A stretch of 64,000 nucleotides of DNA from Haladaptatus sp. QDMS2 (GTDB lineage Archaea > Halobacteriota > Halobacteria > Halobacteriales > Halococcaceae), in contig NZ_CP119791.1 of assembly GCF_029338295.1 (NCBI RefSeq), forward strand, positions 1 to 64,000, written 5' to 3'. The notes beneath the pieces were generated by a model. The model ran no database searches, had not been told where the DNA came from, and saw nothing but the letters and a program-made list of their open reading frames with translations. Made by a program: the position numbers and the translations under genes. Below are positions 44,790-53,084 of this stretch, piece by piece. Position 1 is the first letter of the stretch. Each line of letters starts with the position of its first letter.

Positions 44790-44921
44790 CGACTCAACAA
44801 CGAATCCGCATCTGCGGATTCAAACAGGGCCGCTCACCTCACCAGTTACGTTGAGATTTGATTTGCGAGTTGGGGAGCCTTCGTCTGAAGACTTCATACA
44901 GCAATGCGAGACGCCAATTTT

Positions 44922-45020
44922 TCACGCGCCTGCAAGGGGTGCAGGCGCGTTTTGTCGGGCCTGCTGATTCCAAATGGATGAAACAAACGTCGAAGCAACC
45001 ATAGTACCAACTACGAACAA
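44922..45020 (-). other. Short membrane-protein-like reading frame ending in a strong hairpin
   Basis: From TTG 45020 the minus strand reads MFVVGTMVASTFVSSIWNQQ and then ARQNAPAPLAGA before a stop at 44922. It resembles the remnant encoded at 25491-25360. Its 3' end overlaps a perfect 11-bp stem (44924-44934 with 44940-44950), which continues on the plus strand into TTT. It may be a remnant and not a working gene. Confidence 0.35.
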
Positions 45021-45041
45021 CCACCCACGGAGACGGTCACA

Positions 45042-45851
45042 ATGACGGACACCCCGTGTCCTACCTGTGGTCGTGTGTTCTCCAGCTCTCGGGGCATGAA
45101 AGTCCATCACGCCAGAACCCACGGCGAGGAACTCCCCAATTACACGTGTGCTCACTGCGATGCCAAGTTCTACTCCCCTCACGAGAAGGCATACTGCTCC
45201 AGTGAATGCCACGACGATGCTGTCTCGTTTGCAGGCGAGAAGAATCCGAATTACAAAGGCGGGAAGTCCACCGCAACGTGCCAACTCTGCGAAGCGGAGT
45301 TCGAATACTATCCGTCGATGAAGAAGGGATTGTACTGTCCTGATTGTGTAGAAAACAGCTCGTGGCAATCGACGCCTGCACTGAACGGTTCTGCAAATCC
45401 TCGATGGACTGGTGGAATGAAAACTGTCGCCTGTGACGTTTGTGGAGAACTTGTTGAGCGGTATCCAAGCAACATCGGCGAGACAGTGCTGTGCAGCGAG
45501 GAGTGTAGACACCAATGGCTCTCAGACGCCTTTCGCGGTGAAGGACATCCCAATTGGAACGGCGGCTCGATTGGGAACTACGGCACTGGGTGGAACCGAG
45601 TTCGAAAACAGGCCCTCAAACGCGACGGGTATGAGTGCAAACACTGTGGTACGGACACGGATGACCTCGGCAGAAATCCTGATGTTCACCACATCGTCCC
45701 TGTACGGTGGTTTGTCGAATCTGAGAAGCACTCTAGAACTGACGCTCATACCCTCCAAAACGTCATATCACTGTGTCCGTCATGCCATCGCAAGGCTGAA
45801 TTTGGGCATATTTCGCGGGAAAACCTCCGCTCACTCCAAGGTAATGTCTGA
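45042..45851 (+). CDS. Zinc-finger HNH endonuclease-like protein
   Basis: The protein has 269 residues. A C2H2-like finger opens it (CPTCGRVFSSSRGMKVHHAR), followed by three more Cys pairs. Between them the motif NPNYKGG recurs as NPRWTGG and HPNWNGG, like the NUMOD-type DNA-binding motifs of homing endonucleases. A C-terminal HNH domain has CKHCGTDTDD, DVHHIVPVRW and LCPSCHRKAE. It lies 117 bp from the tRNA-His 3' end, at the edge of the putative island. A homing or defence nuclease role is likely; the target is unknown. Confidence 0.85.
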   Translation: MTDTPCPTCGRVFSSSRGMKVHHARTHGEELPNYTCAHCDAKFYSPHEKAYCSSECHDDAVSFAGEKNPNYKGGKSTATCQLCEAEFEYYPSMKKGLYCPDCVENSSWQSTPALNGSANPRWTGGMKTVACDVCGELVERYPSNIGETVLCSEECRHQWLSDAFRGEGHPNWNGGSIGNYGTGWNRVRKQALKRDGYECKHCGTDTDDLGRNPDVHHIVPVRWFVESEKHSRTDAHTLQNVISLCPSCHRKAEFGHISRENLRSLQGNV

Positions 45852-45967
45852 AAGTTGAACTAATATCTGTCAGCTATTCTTTTCTGGTCATTTCGCGGTT
45901 GGCAGTGAGAAAACCGCAACACAGCATACGCTTCTCCTCTCCTGAGTTAATGTCAAAAAGTTGAAGG

Positions 45968-46041
45968 GTCCAGGTGCGAGAATCGAACCCGCGTCTCAGC
46001 CTCCACAAGGCTGAAGGATAGTCCACTACCCCAACCCGGAC
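45968..46041 (-). tRNA. tRNA-His (anticodon GUG)
   Basis: The RNA is 74 nt, from G-1 (46041) to C73 (45968). The 5' strand GTCCGGGT pairs with the 3' strand ACCTGGAC including the extra G-1:C73 pair that identifies tRNA-His. The anticodon arm has stem TCAGCC/GGCTGA with loop TTGTGGA, giving GTG. The T arm has GGTTCGATTC. No intron is seen and CCA is not encoded, as usual in haloarchaea. Its 3' end is duplicated at 24577-24600 and partly at 24435-24454. Confidence 0.97.
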
Positions 46042-46138
46042 ACGCATCTCCTTCTAATTCTGGTTTGCTAAAATACGTTACGACTCCGACCGGACTCCGT
46101 GTGGCTTTTTGCCTCCAGTCGCCTAGCCTCGCCCACGC

Positions 46139-46594
46139 GTGGCCATCACGGACAAAATCTACCTGAAGAACCACCGCCAAATCGCCTCCCAACTCGGGAC
46201 GAACATCCCGAAGAGCGCGTTTAGCGGCGCGACCCTCGACATCCTGTTCCAGGGCGAGGGGCTGATGAAACTCGACGATGCGACCCAGGAGCGCGTCCTC
46301 GACTTCGCCGAAGACTTTCTGGATTGTGGCTGTGAGACGAATCCGTACTGTGGCCACCCCGAGCGGAAGTTCATCTCCTACTTGCTCGAACTGCGGGCGC
46401 AGGGCCTCGGCCCGGATTCTATCGTGGACGTGATGGGCGACGACTACATGCTGTATGCCTACGCAGGCGACATCCTCTCGTTTCTCGATGATTCAGTTCG
46501 GACGCTCGAAGCAGCCGAAGAACTCGCGGGCGTCGAGAACAACCGGGAGATGGAAGAAAAATTGAGTCAGGCAAAGCGCGACTTATCGCGTTGA
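46139..46594 (+). CDS. DUF5814-family haloarchaeal protein
   Basis: This 151-residue protein starts from GTG 46139 (MAITDKIYLKNHRQIASQLG). The conserved block FAEDFLDCGCETNPYCGHPE carries three cysteines and a histidine that could bind metal, and VMGDDYMLYAYAGDILSFLD follows. I recognise it as the DUF5814 family, widespread in haloarchaea and sometimes attached to helicases. The role is unknown. It converges on the RHH gene, with 1 bp between the stop codons. Confidence 0.85.
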   Translation: MAITDKIYLKNHRQIASQLGTNIPKSAFSGATLDILFQGEGLMKLDDATQERVLDFAEDFLDCGCETNPYCGHPERKFISYLLELRAQGLGPDSIVDVMGDDYMLYAYAGDILSFLDDSVRTLEAAEELAGVENNREMEEKLSQAKRDLSR

Positions 46595-46595
46595 G

Positions 46596-47009
46596 TTAGC
46601 TCAGGTGAAACGTCTCTTCGTGGTCAATGTCTTCGTCTAAGTCGTCGAGCAAGATGACTTCTTCTTCGTCGTCTACGTCTTCGAGCGTTTGGCGGAGTTG
46701 GGTGACGTAGCGTTTGTACTCCTCTAACTGCTCGCGGAGGTGGTCGTTTTCGAGTTCGAGGCGTTCGTGTTCGCGGATGAAGCTCTTTGGCACTTCGACG
46801 CGCGGGGGGAAGCTCTTTTTGTCGCTGTCTTCGCTCGGGATTTCGTGTTCGGGGACGACGCGCACCTGGCCGTCGTGGGCGACGAGCGTCTGGACGTAGT
46901 CGCGGAACACCGCGGACAGCGAGATGTCGCGCTCTTCGGCTATCTCCCGCAGGGTCTCGAAGGCGTCTTCGTTGACGCGAAACGAGATGGTTTTGTTCTT
47001 GTTGCCCAT
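46596..47009 (-). CDS. Ribbon-helix-helix transcriptional regulator with coiled coil
   Basis: This 137-residue protein starts MGNKNKTISFRVNEDAFETL, a CopG/MetJ-type ribbon-helix-helix domain. After a linker comes a coiled coil (SFIREHERLELENDHLREQL) and a very acidic tail. The ATG at 47009 is preferred to the longer frame from 47054. It is a conserved haloarchaeal regulator type; targets are unknown. Confidence 0.85.
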   Translation of the reverse strand: MGNKNKTISFRVNEDAFETLREIAEERDISLSAVFRDYVQTLVAHDGQVRVVPEHEIPSEDSDKKSFPPRVEVPKSFIREHERLELENDHLREQLEEYKRYVTQLRQTLEDVDDEEEVILLDDLDEDIDHEETFHLS

Positions 47010-47170
47010 TGGAGGTAGGTGTTCGTCCAGCCTATTTAATCGTTCGTCAGACATTCACACGATATGAAAGATTGAAATCGGCAGTTGGGAACCCTCCTAT
47101 CTGTACGGTCCGTGGTCTGGGTAGTATCGTACGCGCTGGAGCCAGTCGTTCGTGACCCTCACAGAAACCG

Positions 47171-47938
47171 TCAGTGTTCAATTCGAATGTCGTGCTGGGT
47201 CGTGATGAGCGTCCCGTCTGGCTTCGATTGGAGGAACAACCGGTAGCTCCCCGGCGTTGGAAACGTTGTCTTGAATTCGACGCGCCCGCTGTCGGAGTCC
47301 GTCGTTTCAGGGTGGACGTGGAGATAGGCAAGGTCGCCTTCGCGGAGCGCAACGAGATGGCCGCGCGCTCCCAGATATTGCTCTAACCGCGACACGGGTT
47401 CGCCGTCACGTCCAATCTCGAATACCAAGTCGACCGACGTACCAGCCAGAACCGCACTCACTTGGAGTTCGACGTCGTATCCTGTAGCCGTATCACGGTA
47501 CGATGTTTCTGGCCGTGGGGCTACGTCCATCTGGCCCGACGCAAAGAGGTCGAATCCGAGTGTGGTTGGATTCCCATCGACAACGAGGTCGACGAATGCC
47601 CGGTATACTCCTGGGTCAGGGAGTGTGAATGCCTCGACACGCCACGTCCCATCGTCGCCGAGTGCGGGATGGAGGTGCTGAAATCGAGTCAAGTCTCGCC
47701 GAACGACGATCAGATGGGCGCGCTGTCCATGCGACTCGTCGAATTCGGTAACGACCTTTCCGGTTGCCGTAACGATTTGGAACTGCCAGTCTCGGGGTGT
47801 ATTGGGAGTGAAACGGGTGTCTGTGGGTACAAAGCGGAAGCCAGCGTCAGCCACTGTTAACCCACCCAACGTCGCATGACTTTGAGGGCCATAGCCCTGT
47901 GGCAACCCGTGTCGACTGTGATTGGCGTGGTTTCCCAT
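47171..47938 (-). CDS. Two-module beta-sandwich protein with HxHP motifs, possibly metal-binding
   Basis: The protein has 255 residues in two similar halves. Each half has a histidine followed by a strand and a second histidine motif: RAHLIVVRRDLTRFQHLHP in the first, GHLVALREGDLAYLHVHP in the second. The N-terminus MGNHANHSRHG is histidine-rich, and no signal peptide is seen. Similar proteins occur beside copper and heavy-metal transport genes in other microbes, but here the neighbours are only a small membrane protein and a methyltransferase. A copper or zinc role is inferred from the histidines. Confidence 0.65.
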   Translation of the reverse strand: MGNHANHSRHGLPQGYGPQSHATLGGLTVADAGFRFVPTDTRFTPNTPRDWQFQIVTATGKVVTEFDESHGQRAHLIVVRRDLTRFQHLHPALGDDGTWRVEAFTLPDPGVYRAFVDLVVDGNPTTLGFDLFASGQMDVAPRPETSYRDTATGYDVELQVSAVLAGTSVDLVFEIGRDGEPVSRLEQYLGARGHLVALREGDLAYLHVHPETTDSDSGRVEFKTTFPTPGSYRLFLQSKPDGTLITTQHDIRIEH

Positions 47939-47979
47939 ACCTTAGTACTTGTTTGCCCGACGATTTACCGATTGCTCCG

Positions 47980-48201
47980 TCACCCCTCTGCCGTCTGGTG
48001 GAGTCCGAACGCGTACGCCAGGGTGAACATGATGACGGTCATCGTGAGCGCCTGAATGAGGATGAACTCGTCACTCAACAGATATCCAGCGATGAGAATG
48101 CCGACGCCGCCTGCCAATCCCAAGAAGGCGGCGTATTTCCCCTGAGGCAACCCCTGCAACCACGCATCGCTGCGGTTGTAGAGCCGTTTCACCGTGGTCA
48201 T
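47980..48201 (-). CDS. Small two-helix membrane protein
   Basis: This 73-residue protein starts MTTVKRLYNRSDAWLQGLPQ, with helices YAAFLGLAGGVGILIAGYLL and ALTMTVIMFTLAYAFGLHQ. The longer frame to 48282 is less likely. It resembles small haloarchaeal membrane proteins of unknown role. It lies 41 bp upstream of the HxHP protein gene on the same strand and may share its transcript. Confidence 0.7.
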   Translation of the reverse strand: MTTVKRLYNRSDAWLQGLPQGKYAAFLGLAGGVGILIAGYLLSDEFILIQALTMTVIMFTLAYAFGLHQTAEG

Positions 48202-48356
48202 GTTCGAAATAGATAACTCACCGACAAATTTGCTTCGAACGGTAGCGTCGTCGGTGGTTGTCTCGCATTCAGTGCTGAACACAGCGCTGGTCGGTCGAAT
48301 GTGTCAATCATAATTCTTGAGACCCTTATCCACCAGCACGACTTAGTCGCTGTACA

Positions 48357-48950
48357 ATGGCCGACACAGAAGGCGAGTCTCACGGCTACACCCCGATGGA
48401 CTACGATGCGGACAGCGAGGCAGACGAAGTGTACCAGCGGTGTCTGTCGTATCTTTTCGCACACGCGCCCATCGAGCCGGACGACGTGGTGCTCGACATC
48501 GGGACGGGGACCGGCATCGTCGCGCTCGAACTCGCGTCGAAGTGTGGCCACGTGCTCGGGCGAGACATCTTCGACGAGTGGCTCCAGTACGCTCGTGAAA
48601 AGGCTGCACAGCGCGGCGTCGAGAACGTCTCGTTCGACCACGGGTCGTTCCGAGAACCGAACGTCGAGGAACCGGTGGACGTCGTCGTCGCCAGCTACGC
48701 CCTCTACATGGCCTACGACGAAGGGGGCGAGAACGAATTACGCGCCGCCATCGACGGGCTCGCGTCGTTGAATCCACGGTGCATAGTGGTCGCCGACAAG
48801 ATGCGTTTCGGGCCGGTAGAGTCCTCGAGCGAGTATGAGACGCTGCCACGGATGGGAACCGTCGCAAATTGCCTCGTGGATGCAGGGTTTACGCTCACTG
48901 ATGTTGAAATCATCACTGAGTCAGTCGGTGTTCTCATCGCCACCCGATAG
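48357..48950 (+). CDS. Class I SAM-dependent methyltransferase
   Basis: The protein has 197 residues. The SAM-binding motif VLDIGTGTGIVALELASKCG is followed by an acidic strand end (GRDIFDEW) and motif IV region VDVVVASYALYMAYDEGG. The fold is complete but the acceptor substrate cannot be told. It is a single gene, divergent from the small membrane protein at 48201. Confidence 0.85.
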   Translation: MADTEGESHGYTPMDYDADSEADEVYQRCLSYLFAHAPIEPDDVVLDIGTGTGIVALELASKCGHVLGRDIFDEWLQYAREKAAQRGVENVSFDHGSFREPNVEEPVDVVVASYALYMAYDEGGENELRAAIDGLASLNPRCIVVADKMRFGPVESSSEYETLPRMGTVANCLVDAGFTLTDVEIITESVGVLIATR

Positions 48951-49296
48951 CACTCACTAGCAGTTTTCTATCGAAAGCTCAGCCGTATGGAGGAGTTGAA
49001 ATCTGAGCGAATCGCATTCTATGAGCGTGTGCAGAATGCACTCTCAATATCCCGCATGCTGCGTCTGCCAGTATCTGAACAGCGTCCAGCGTTCGTTCTG
49101 AATAGAGGGCGCTTTTTCAGCAAACGCGAACCTCGGTTCACTCCTCGATTCATTTGGACGGACAGATAACTCGGCGCATGCATAGCTGTCTTACTCCGCG
49201 ATCAGGAGAACGACGACTCGAAGACCTCCACGAATATTAATCATCTTTCATGTCGTAGAACCTTCGAAGCGAGTCCCCATCAGTCTACTAATCCAG
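48951..49296. other. Intergenic region
   Basis: No gene is supported. GCTGCGTCTGC at 49058-49068 recurs in the next long gap at 50494-50504, in both cases preceded by a TATCCC-containing stretch. A short plus-strand frame at 48987-49169 has no protein character. Confidence 0.3.
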
Positions 49297-50235
49297 ATGA
49301 CCACAGAAGATGCAGCAGACCAGCGGAGCGCCGAAACGGGTGAATCAGCGGCTGACCCACGCACACTCTCCCCCGATGTAGCGTTCAAGACCATCGGGAA
49401 CGAAACCCGTCTGGCCATCCTCGACACGCTCTGGGGACCAAAGGGAACGAGAGCGTGGACGTTCACGGACCTCCGGAAAGCCGTCGGGATGCGTGACGGC
49501 TCGCAGTTCCACTTCCACCTCAAGAAACTGGTAGATGGTGGGTTCGTCGAGAAGGACGACGGGCAGTACATCCTTCGGCAGGCGGGAGCGAGAGTCATCT
49601 GTACCGTGCGGACAGGCTACCTGACCGAGCACCCCGAAATCGACGCGTTCGAGACGACCGGGGAGTGTTACGCGTGTGGCTCGCCGCTCGAGGCACAGTA
49701 CACCGACGAGATGTTCTTCGTCGCGTGTTCCGCGTGCGAGCGACTCCACGCCCGGATGTGGTTCCCGCCAAACGGGCTGGTCGGACGCACGCCCGAGGAG
49801 GCGTTACTGGCCGCCGAACACTCGGTACGAGCAGACATCGACCTCGCGGTCGCGGGGATGTGCCCAGTCTGTAACGGCACGAACGAGCGGACCGTCTCGA
49901 GGGACATCTCCGAGGTGCCCATCCAGTCGCCGGTCCTTGACCCAGAACGAGCCGGGATGGTCAGAGCTTGGTACATCTGTCCGCACTGTAATGCCTGGGT
50001 CACCGCTTCCCCGGGCGATTCGGTTATCGACCATCCCGCGATCGTCGCGCTCTACGACGACCACGGAATCGACATCCGGGCCTGCCCGCGCTGGGAACTG
50101 CCTTGGACCATCGACCCGTCGGCCCTCGATGTCGTTTCGGCGGACCCGCTTTCGGTCCGACTCACAGTCGGTATCGGAGGAGATGAACTGGTTCTGACGC
50201 TCGACGAAGCGTTCGAGGTCGTTTCAGTGGGGTGA
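49297..50235 (+). CDS. Winged-helix regulator with zinc-ribbon modules
   Basis: The protein has 312 residues. An ArsR-like N-terminal helix-turn-helix (VAFKTIGNETRLAILDTLWG, then GSQFHFHLKKLVDGGFVEKD) is followed by cysteine pairs CYACGSPLEA with ACSACERL, and CPVCNGTN with YICPHCNAW. Haloarchaea have many such HTH plus zinc-ribbon regulators. The C-terminal part is beta-rich and may sense a ligand. It stands alone between two gaps. Confidence 0.85.
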   Translation: MTTEDAADQRSAETGESAADPRTLSPDVAFKTIGNETRLAILDTLWGPKGTRAWTFTDLRKAVGMRDGSQFHFHLKKLVDGGFVEKDDGQYILRQAGARVICTVRTGYLTEHPEIDAFETTGECYACGSPLEAQYTDEMFFVACSACERLHARMWFPPNGLVGRTPEEALLAAEHSVRADIDLAVAGMCPVCNGTNERTVSRDISEVPIQSPVLDPERAGMVRAWYICPHCNAWVTASPGDSVIDHPAIVALYDDHGIDIRACPRWELPWTIDPSALDVVSADPLSVRLTVGIGGDELVLTLDEAFEVVSVG

Positions 50236-50665
50236 GGATCGATATATTGTGAGCGAGTGTCGGCTCCCGATGCGACGCGAGCGTCTTGAGTGCTGTCCCA
50301 TCAGTCTGTCCGCGTGGATAAGGTAACTCACAGAGATACGTGACCGACGTGGGCTATATAGTCAGTATCACTCTTGTTACAACTTCTTTCATTGACAGAT
50401 CTTACAGCAATAACTACGCCACACAATTCAAACGGAATCTGAACAAGTCGCATACCACAGCCCGATACTGCATATCCCCTCTATCCCCAGCACGCTGCGT
50501 CTGCTAGCATCGGGAGGTGCTTCTTCGACTGTACTAACCCCGAGTTCCAAGTCGGTCACTGGCCAGCCGCCAGAAACGCGAAGGCGAACGGAAAACAGGG
50601 AAGCTTCGCAGCCACGGGTTGATGGGACCCGAATAGCCAAGAGACTGGTTCACACAGTACGACCC
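50236..50665. other. Intergenic region
   Basis: No gene is supported in 430 bp. GCTGCGTCTGC at 50494-50504 repeats the motif at 49058-49068. The segment near 50350-50410 is AT-rich. Confidence 0.3.
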
Positions 50666-51832
50666 ATGACAGAGCGTGCCGTGTCGAATCGAGTCGCACA
50701 GATTGCGCCCCAACAGATTCGTCGGCTGTTCGACCTGGCAAGCGAACACGACGCTGACGATTTGGTCCACCTCGAAGTCGGCGAACCGGATTTTCACACG
50801 CCGGCGCACGTGGTCGACGCGGCGGTGACGGCGGCGCGCGAGGGACGGACGAACTACACGCCAAACGCCGGTATCGAGGCGCTCAGGCAGTCAATCGCCG
50901 ATAGACTCCGCGGTCGCGACGTCGACGCGGACCCAGAGCGCGTGGTCGTGACTACCGGCGGCGTGGAGGCACTCTACCTCACACTATTGACCGTCACCGA
51001 CCCTGGTGACGAAGTCGTCGTGCCCACGCCAGCGTGGCCGAACCCCCTCTCACAGACGCGGTTAGCGAACGCCGTTCCGGTCGAGGTGCCACTGCCTGCC
51101 GACGACGGCTTCGCGTTCGACGCAGACCGAATCGTTGACGCCATCACCGACCGAACCGGTGCCGTCGTCCTGACCTCGCCGTCGAACCCGACCGGTCGGG
51201 TCTTCGACGTCTCGGCGATGGAGCGTGTCGTCGAGGCGGCCGTCGACCACGATGCCTACGTCATCGCCGACGAGGTGTATCACGAACTCACATATGGGCG
51301 GTCTCAGCCGAGCCTCGCGGCCGTCACGGAGCATCCAGAGCGGGTCGTGACCATCGACTCTTGCTCGAAGACGTACGCGATGACGGGGTGGCGCGTCGGG
51401 TGGCTGAGCGGTCCCGAACCCGTGACCGCGGCCGCGACGAAGATCCACGAGAGTACCACCTCGTGTGTGAACACGCCCGCGCAGTATGCTGCGCTTGCCG
51501 CACTCACCGGTCCTGATGGCCCAGTTCGCGAGATGAAGGCGGCTTTCGAACGGCGGCGCGACGCGGTCGTCGAGCGAATTGCCGACCTTCCCGGCGTCTC
51601 GATGACGCCACCCGAAGGCGCGTTCTACGCGTTCGTCGACGTGAGCGCGCTTTCGGGGTCGAGCCTCGAGGTCGCAGAGCGCCTGCTCTTCGAGTACGAC
51701 GTGGTCGCTGCGCCGGGAAGCGCATTTGGCGACGCCGGAGAGGGATATCTCCGCTTCAGTTTCGCGAACGACTTAGAACGCATCGAACGCGGCCTCGACC
51801 GCTTCGAGCAGATGGTGAAGACAGAGACCTGA
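50666..51832 (+). CDS. Pyridoxal-phosphate aminotransferase, class I/II
   Basis: The 388-residue enzyme has family motifs in order: TTGGVEALYLTLLTVTDPGD at the cofactor-phosphate site, TSPSNPTGRVFD, YVIADEVYHELTYG and the lysine motif DSCSKTYAMTGWRVGWLSG that forms the Schiff base. The C-terminal arginine region is YLRFSFAND. It transfers an amino group between an amino acid and a 2-oxo acid, most likely aspartate- or aromatic-type. The exact substrate is unclear. It is a single gene converging on a VapC-type toxin gene. Confidence 0.92.
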   Translation: MTERAVSNRVAQIAPQQIRRLFDLASEHDADDLVHLEVGEPDFHTPAHVVDAAVTAAREGRTNYTPNAGIEALRQSIADRLRGRDVDADPERVVVTTGGVEALYLTLLTVTDPGDEVVVPTPAWPNPLSQTRLANAVPVEVPLPADDGFAFDADRIVDAITDRTGAVVLTSPSNPTGRVFDVSAMERVVEAAVDHDAYVIADEVYHELTYGRSQPSLAAVTEHPERVVTIDSCSKTYAMTGWRVGWLSGPEPVTAAATKIHESTTSCVNTPAQYAALAALTGPDGPVREMKAAFERRRDAVVERIADLPGVSMTPPEGAFYAFVDVSALSGSSLEVAERLLFEYDVVAAPGSAFGDAGEGYLRFSFANDLERIERGLDRFEQMVKTET

Positions 51833-51868
51833 GTCATCCCGCGAATCAAGGGACCCGCTGTAGGCGTG

Positions 51869-52264
51869 TCAGTAGGTTTCGACCTCAAGGCCCGAAATCC
51901 GCTCGAAGTGGTCGAGGTTTTTCGTCAATACTGGCTCTTCATGGACGAGCCCTGTCGCACCAATGAGTTCGTCGCCCGGGTCGTTCAATGGCTTGCCCTG
52001 GCGAGCGAGTTCACCTGCAATTCGTCCGGCTTTCCGCGCGATGGCAGGCGTCACCTGGTATACTTCCTTTGTGCCGAGAATCGCATCGACCTTATCGCGT
52101 TCGGCCTGTGGACGGTTGACGTAGCCAATGCCCCAGTACAGCTCATAGAGCGTCATCACGGAGAGGCGTTCTGGAATCTGTTGGTCTTGTAGTGTAGCGG
52201 CTTTCTCGAGAGCGGCTGCATCCTCTCGTCCGACGTCTTCCAGAAACGACGTATCCAGAATCAC
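51869..52264 (-). CDS. vapC: PIN-domain ribonuclease toxin (VapC)
   Basis: This 131-residue protein starts from GTG 52264, MILDTSFLEDVGREDA, placing the first PIN aspartate at the N-terminus. Other acidic residues are in MTLYELYWG, PGDELIGATG and LTKNLDHFE. The GTG lies one base past the antitoxin stop codon, so the frame extending to 52366 is rejected. It forms a toxin-antitoxin operon with the gene upstream. Confidence 0.88.
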   Translation of the reverse strand: MILDTSFLEDVGREDAAALEKAATLQDQQIPERLSVMTLYELYWGIGYVNRPQAERDKVDAILGTKEVYQVTPAIARKAGRIAGELARQGKPLNDPGDELIGATGLVHEEPVLTKNLDHFERISGLEVETY

Positions 52265-52265
52265 G

Positions 52266-52496
52266 TCACTCGCGCTCCGCACGGTGTTGCGGGGAATACT
52301 CGTCGTAGGCTCGGCTTCGGGCCGCCCGGATCTCTTCGATTTCCGTATCGGTAAACAGTCCGGCAAGGTCGCTAATCGGCCGCTCGCTGGCCAACCGCGC
52401 GACCGCTTCAGAGAAGGTCTCGCCCTCGCGCTTGCGCCGCTCCAGTGCGTGGTAGGCGTCCTTCGTCAGGCGGACGTTCTTGTAGTCCGTGCTCAT
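52266..52496 (-). CDS. vapB: Antitoxin of the VapB type
   Basis: This 76-residue protein starts MSTDYKNVRLTKDAYHALER, a ribbon-helix-helix-like antitoxin opening, with an acidic C-terminal half (FTDTEIEEIRAARSRAYDEY) for toxin binding. The upstream ATGTATACA / TGTATACAT sequence at 52497-52516 is palindromic and overlaps the promoter region, a likely operator for autoregulation. It precedes the VapC gene by one base. Confidence 0.85.
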   Translation of the reverse strand: MSTDYKNVRLTKDAYHALERRKREGETFSEAVARLASERPISDLAGLFTDTEIEEIRAARSRAYDEYSPQHRAERE

Positions 52497-52552
52497 ATGT
52501 ATACACATGTATACATAGTGGATATAATTATCGGCCACCGCTCAGATTACAG

Positions 52553-52928
52553 AGATTCAAGGAGAAAGCCCACGACTTCAGTCGTGGGATGAATCCGACC
52601 AATCCCGTCAACACCGCAATACTTAGCTTGAATGGGGTCGGATGTTAACGCAACTCACGGGAAACTTGGAGTTGGCTTGGGGTCTCCGTCACCAAAAAGC
52701 AACCCTACCCAAGTGAGGCTCGGACGCAAGTCCGAGTCGGGTCGATGGCACGGCCTGTAGGGTGTCAGCAGGGTAGTCCGAACGGACTGGCGTCACCACG
52801 CGCCCACCGCCCCGACGCATCACCTACAAACCGAGACCTCCCTCGGGAGGGAAGGTGCCTCCGTTGGTGTCGGAACGACCGACCCCAAGCGCGAGGAATC
52901 CCACGACTTCAGTCGTGTGGAGGATGTC
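52553..52928 (+). mobile_element. Transposase-less IS200/IS605-type element (omega-RNA-like)
   Basis: About 375 bp with no transposase frame. The left end has GGAGAAAGCCCACGACTTCA in a CACGAC-TTCA-GTCGTG hairpin followed by GGATGAATCC. The right end repeats the same hairpin stem and finishes in GAGGATGTC (52928). The 3' half shares blocks with the TnpB remnant at 26845-27012: GATGGCACGGCC, TGCCTCCGT and GCGCGAGGAATC-type sequence. This part would encode the RNA scaffold that guides TnpB. The left boundary is approximate. It sits between the VapBC pair and the RPA operon. Confidence 0.7.
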
Positions 52929-53084
52929 AAAGGTCATCACCACTTATTCTGGGCAGCATGCAAAGACTGCAACAGGTTCACTAACTGCACGAAGGAGTAG
53001 CTTTCTGGATGGCAACAACCCGATCGCTTCGCGTCTACGAGTGAGATTGGCTTCGAAAAAAGCGTCGGCGTCTATCAGAGCCGC

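Noticed and set aside
44922-45515. 197-codon minus-strand frame over the HNH gene
   Set aside because: Most of it is antisense to the zinc-finger HNH protein; only the last 33 codons outside that gene look protein-like and are reported as a remnant.
48987-49169. 60-codon plus-strand frame
   Set aside because: No features of a real small protein; it overlaps the repeated GCTGCGTCTGC block.
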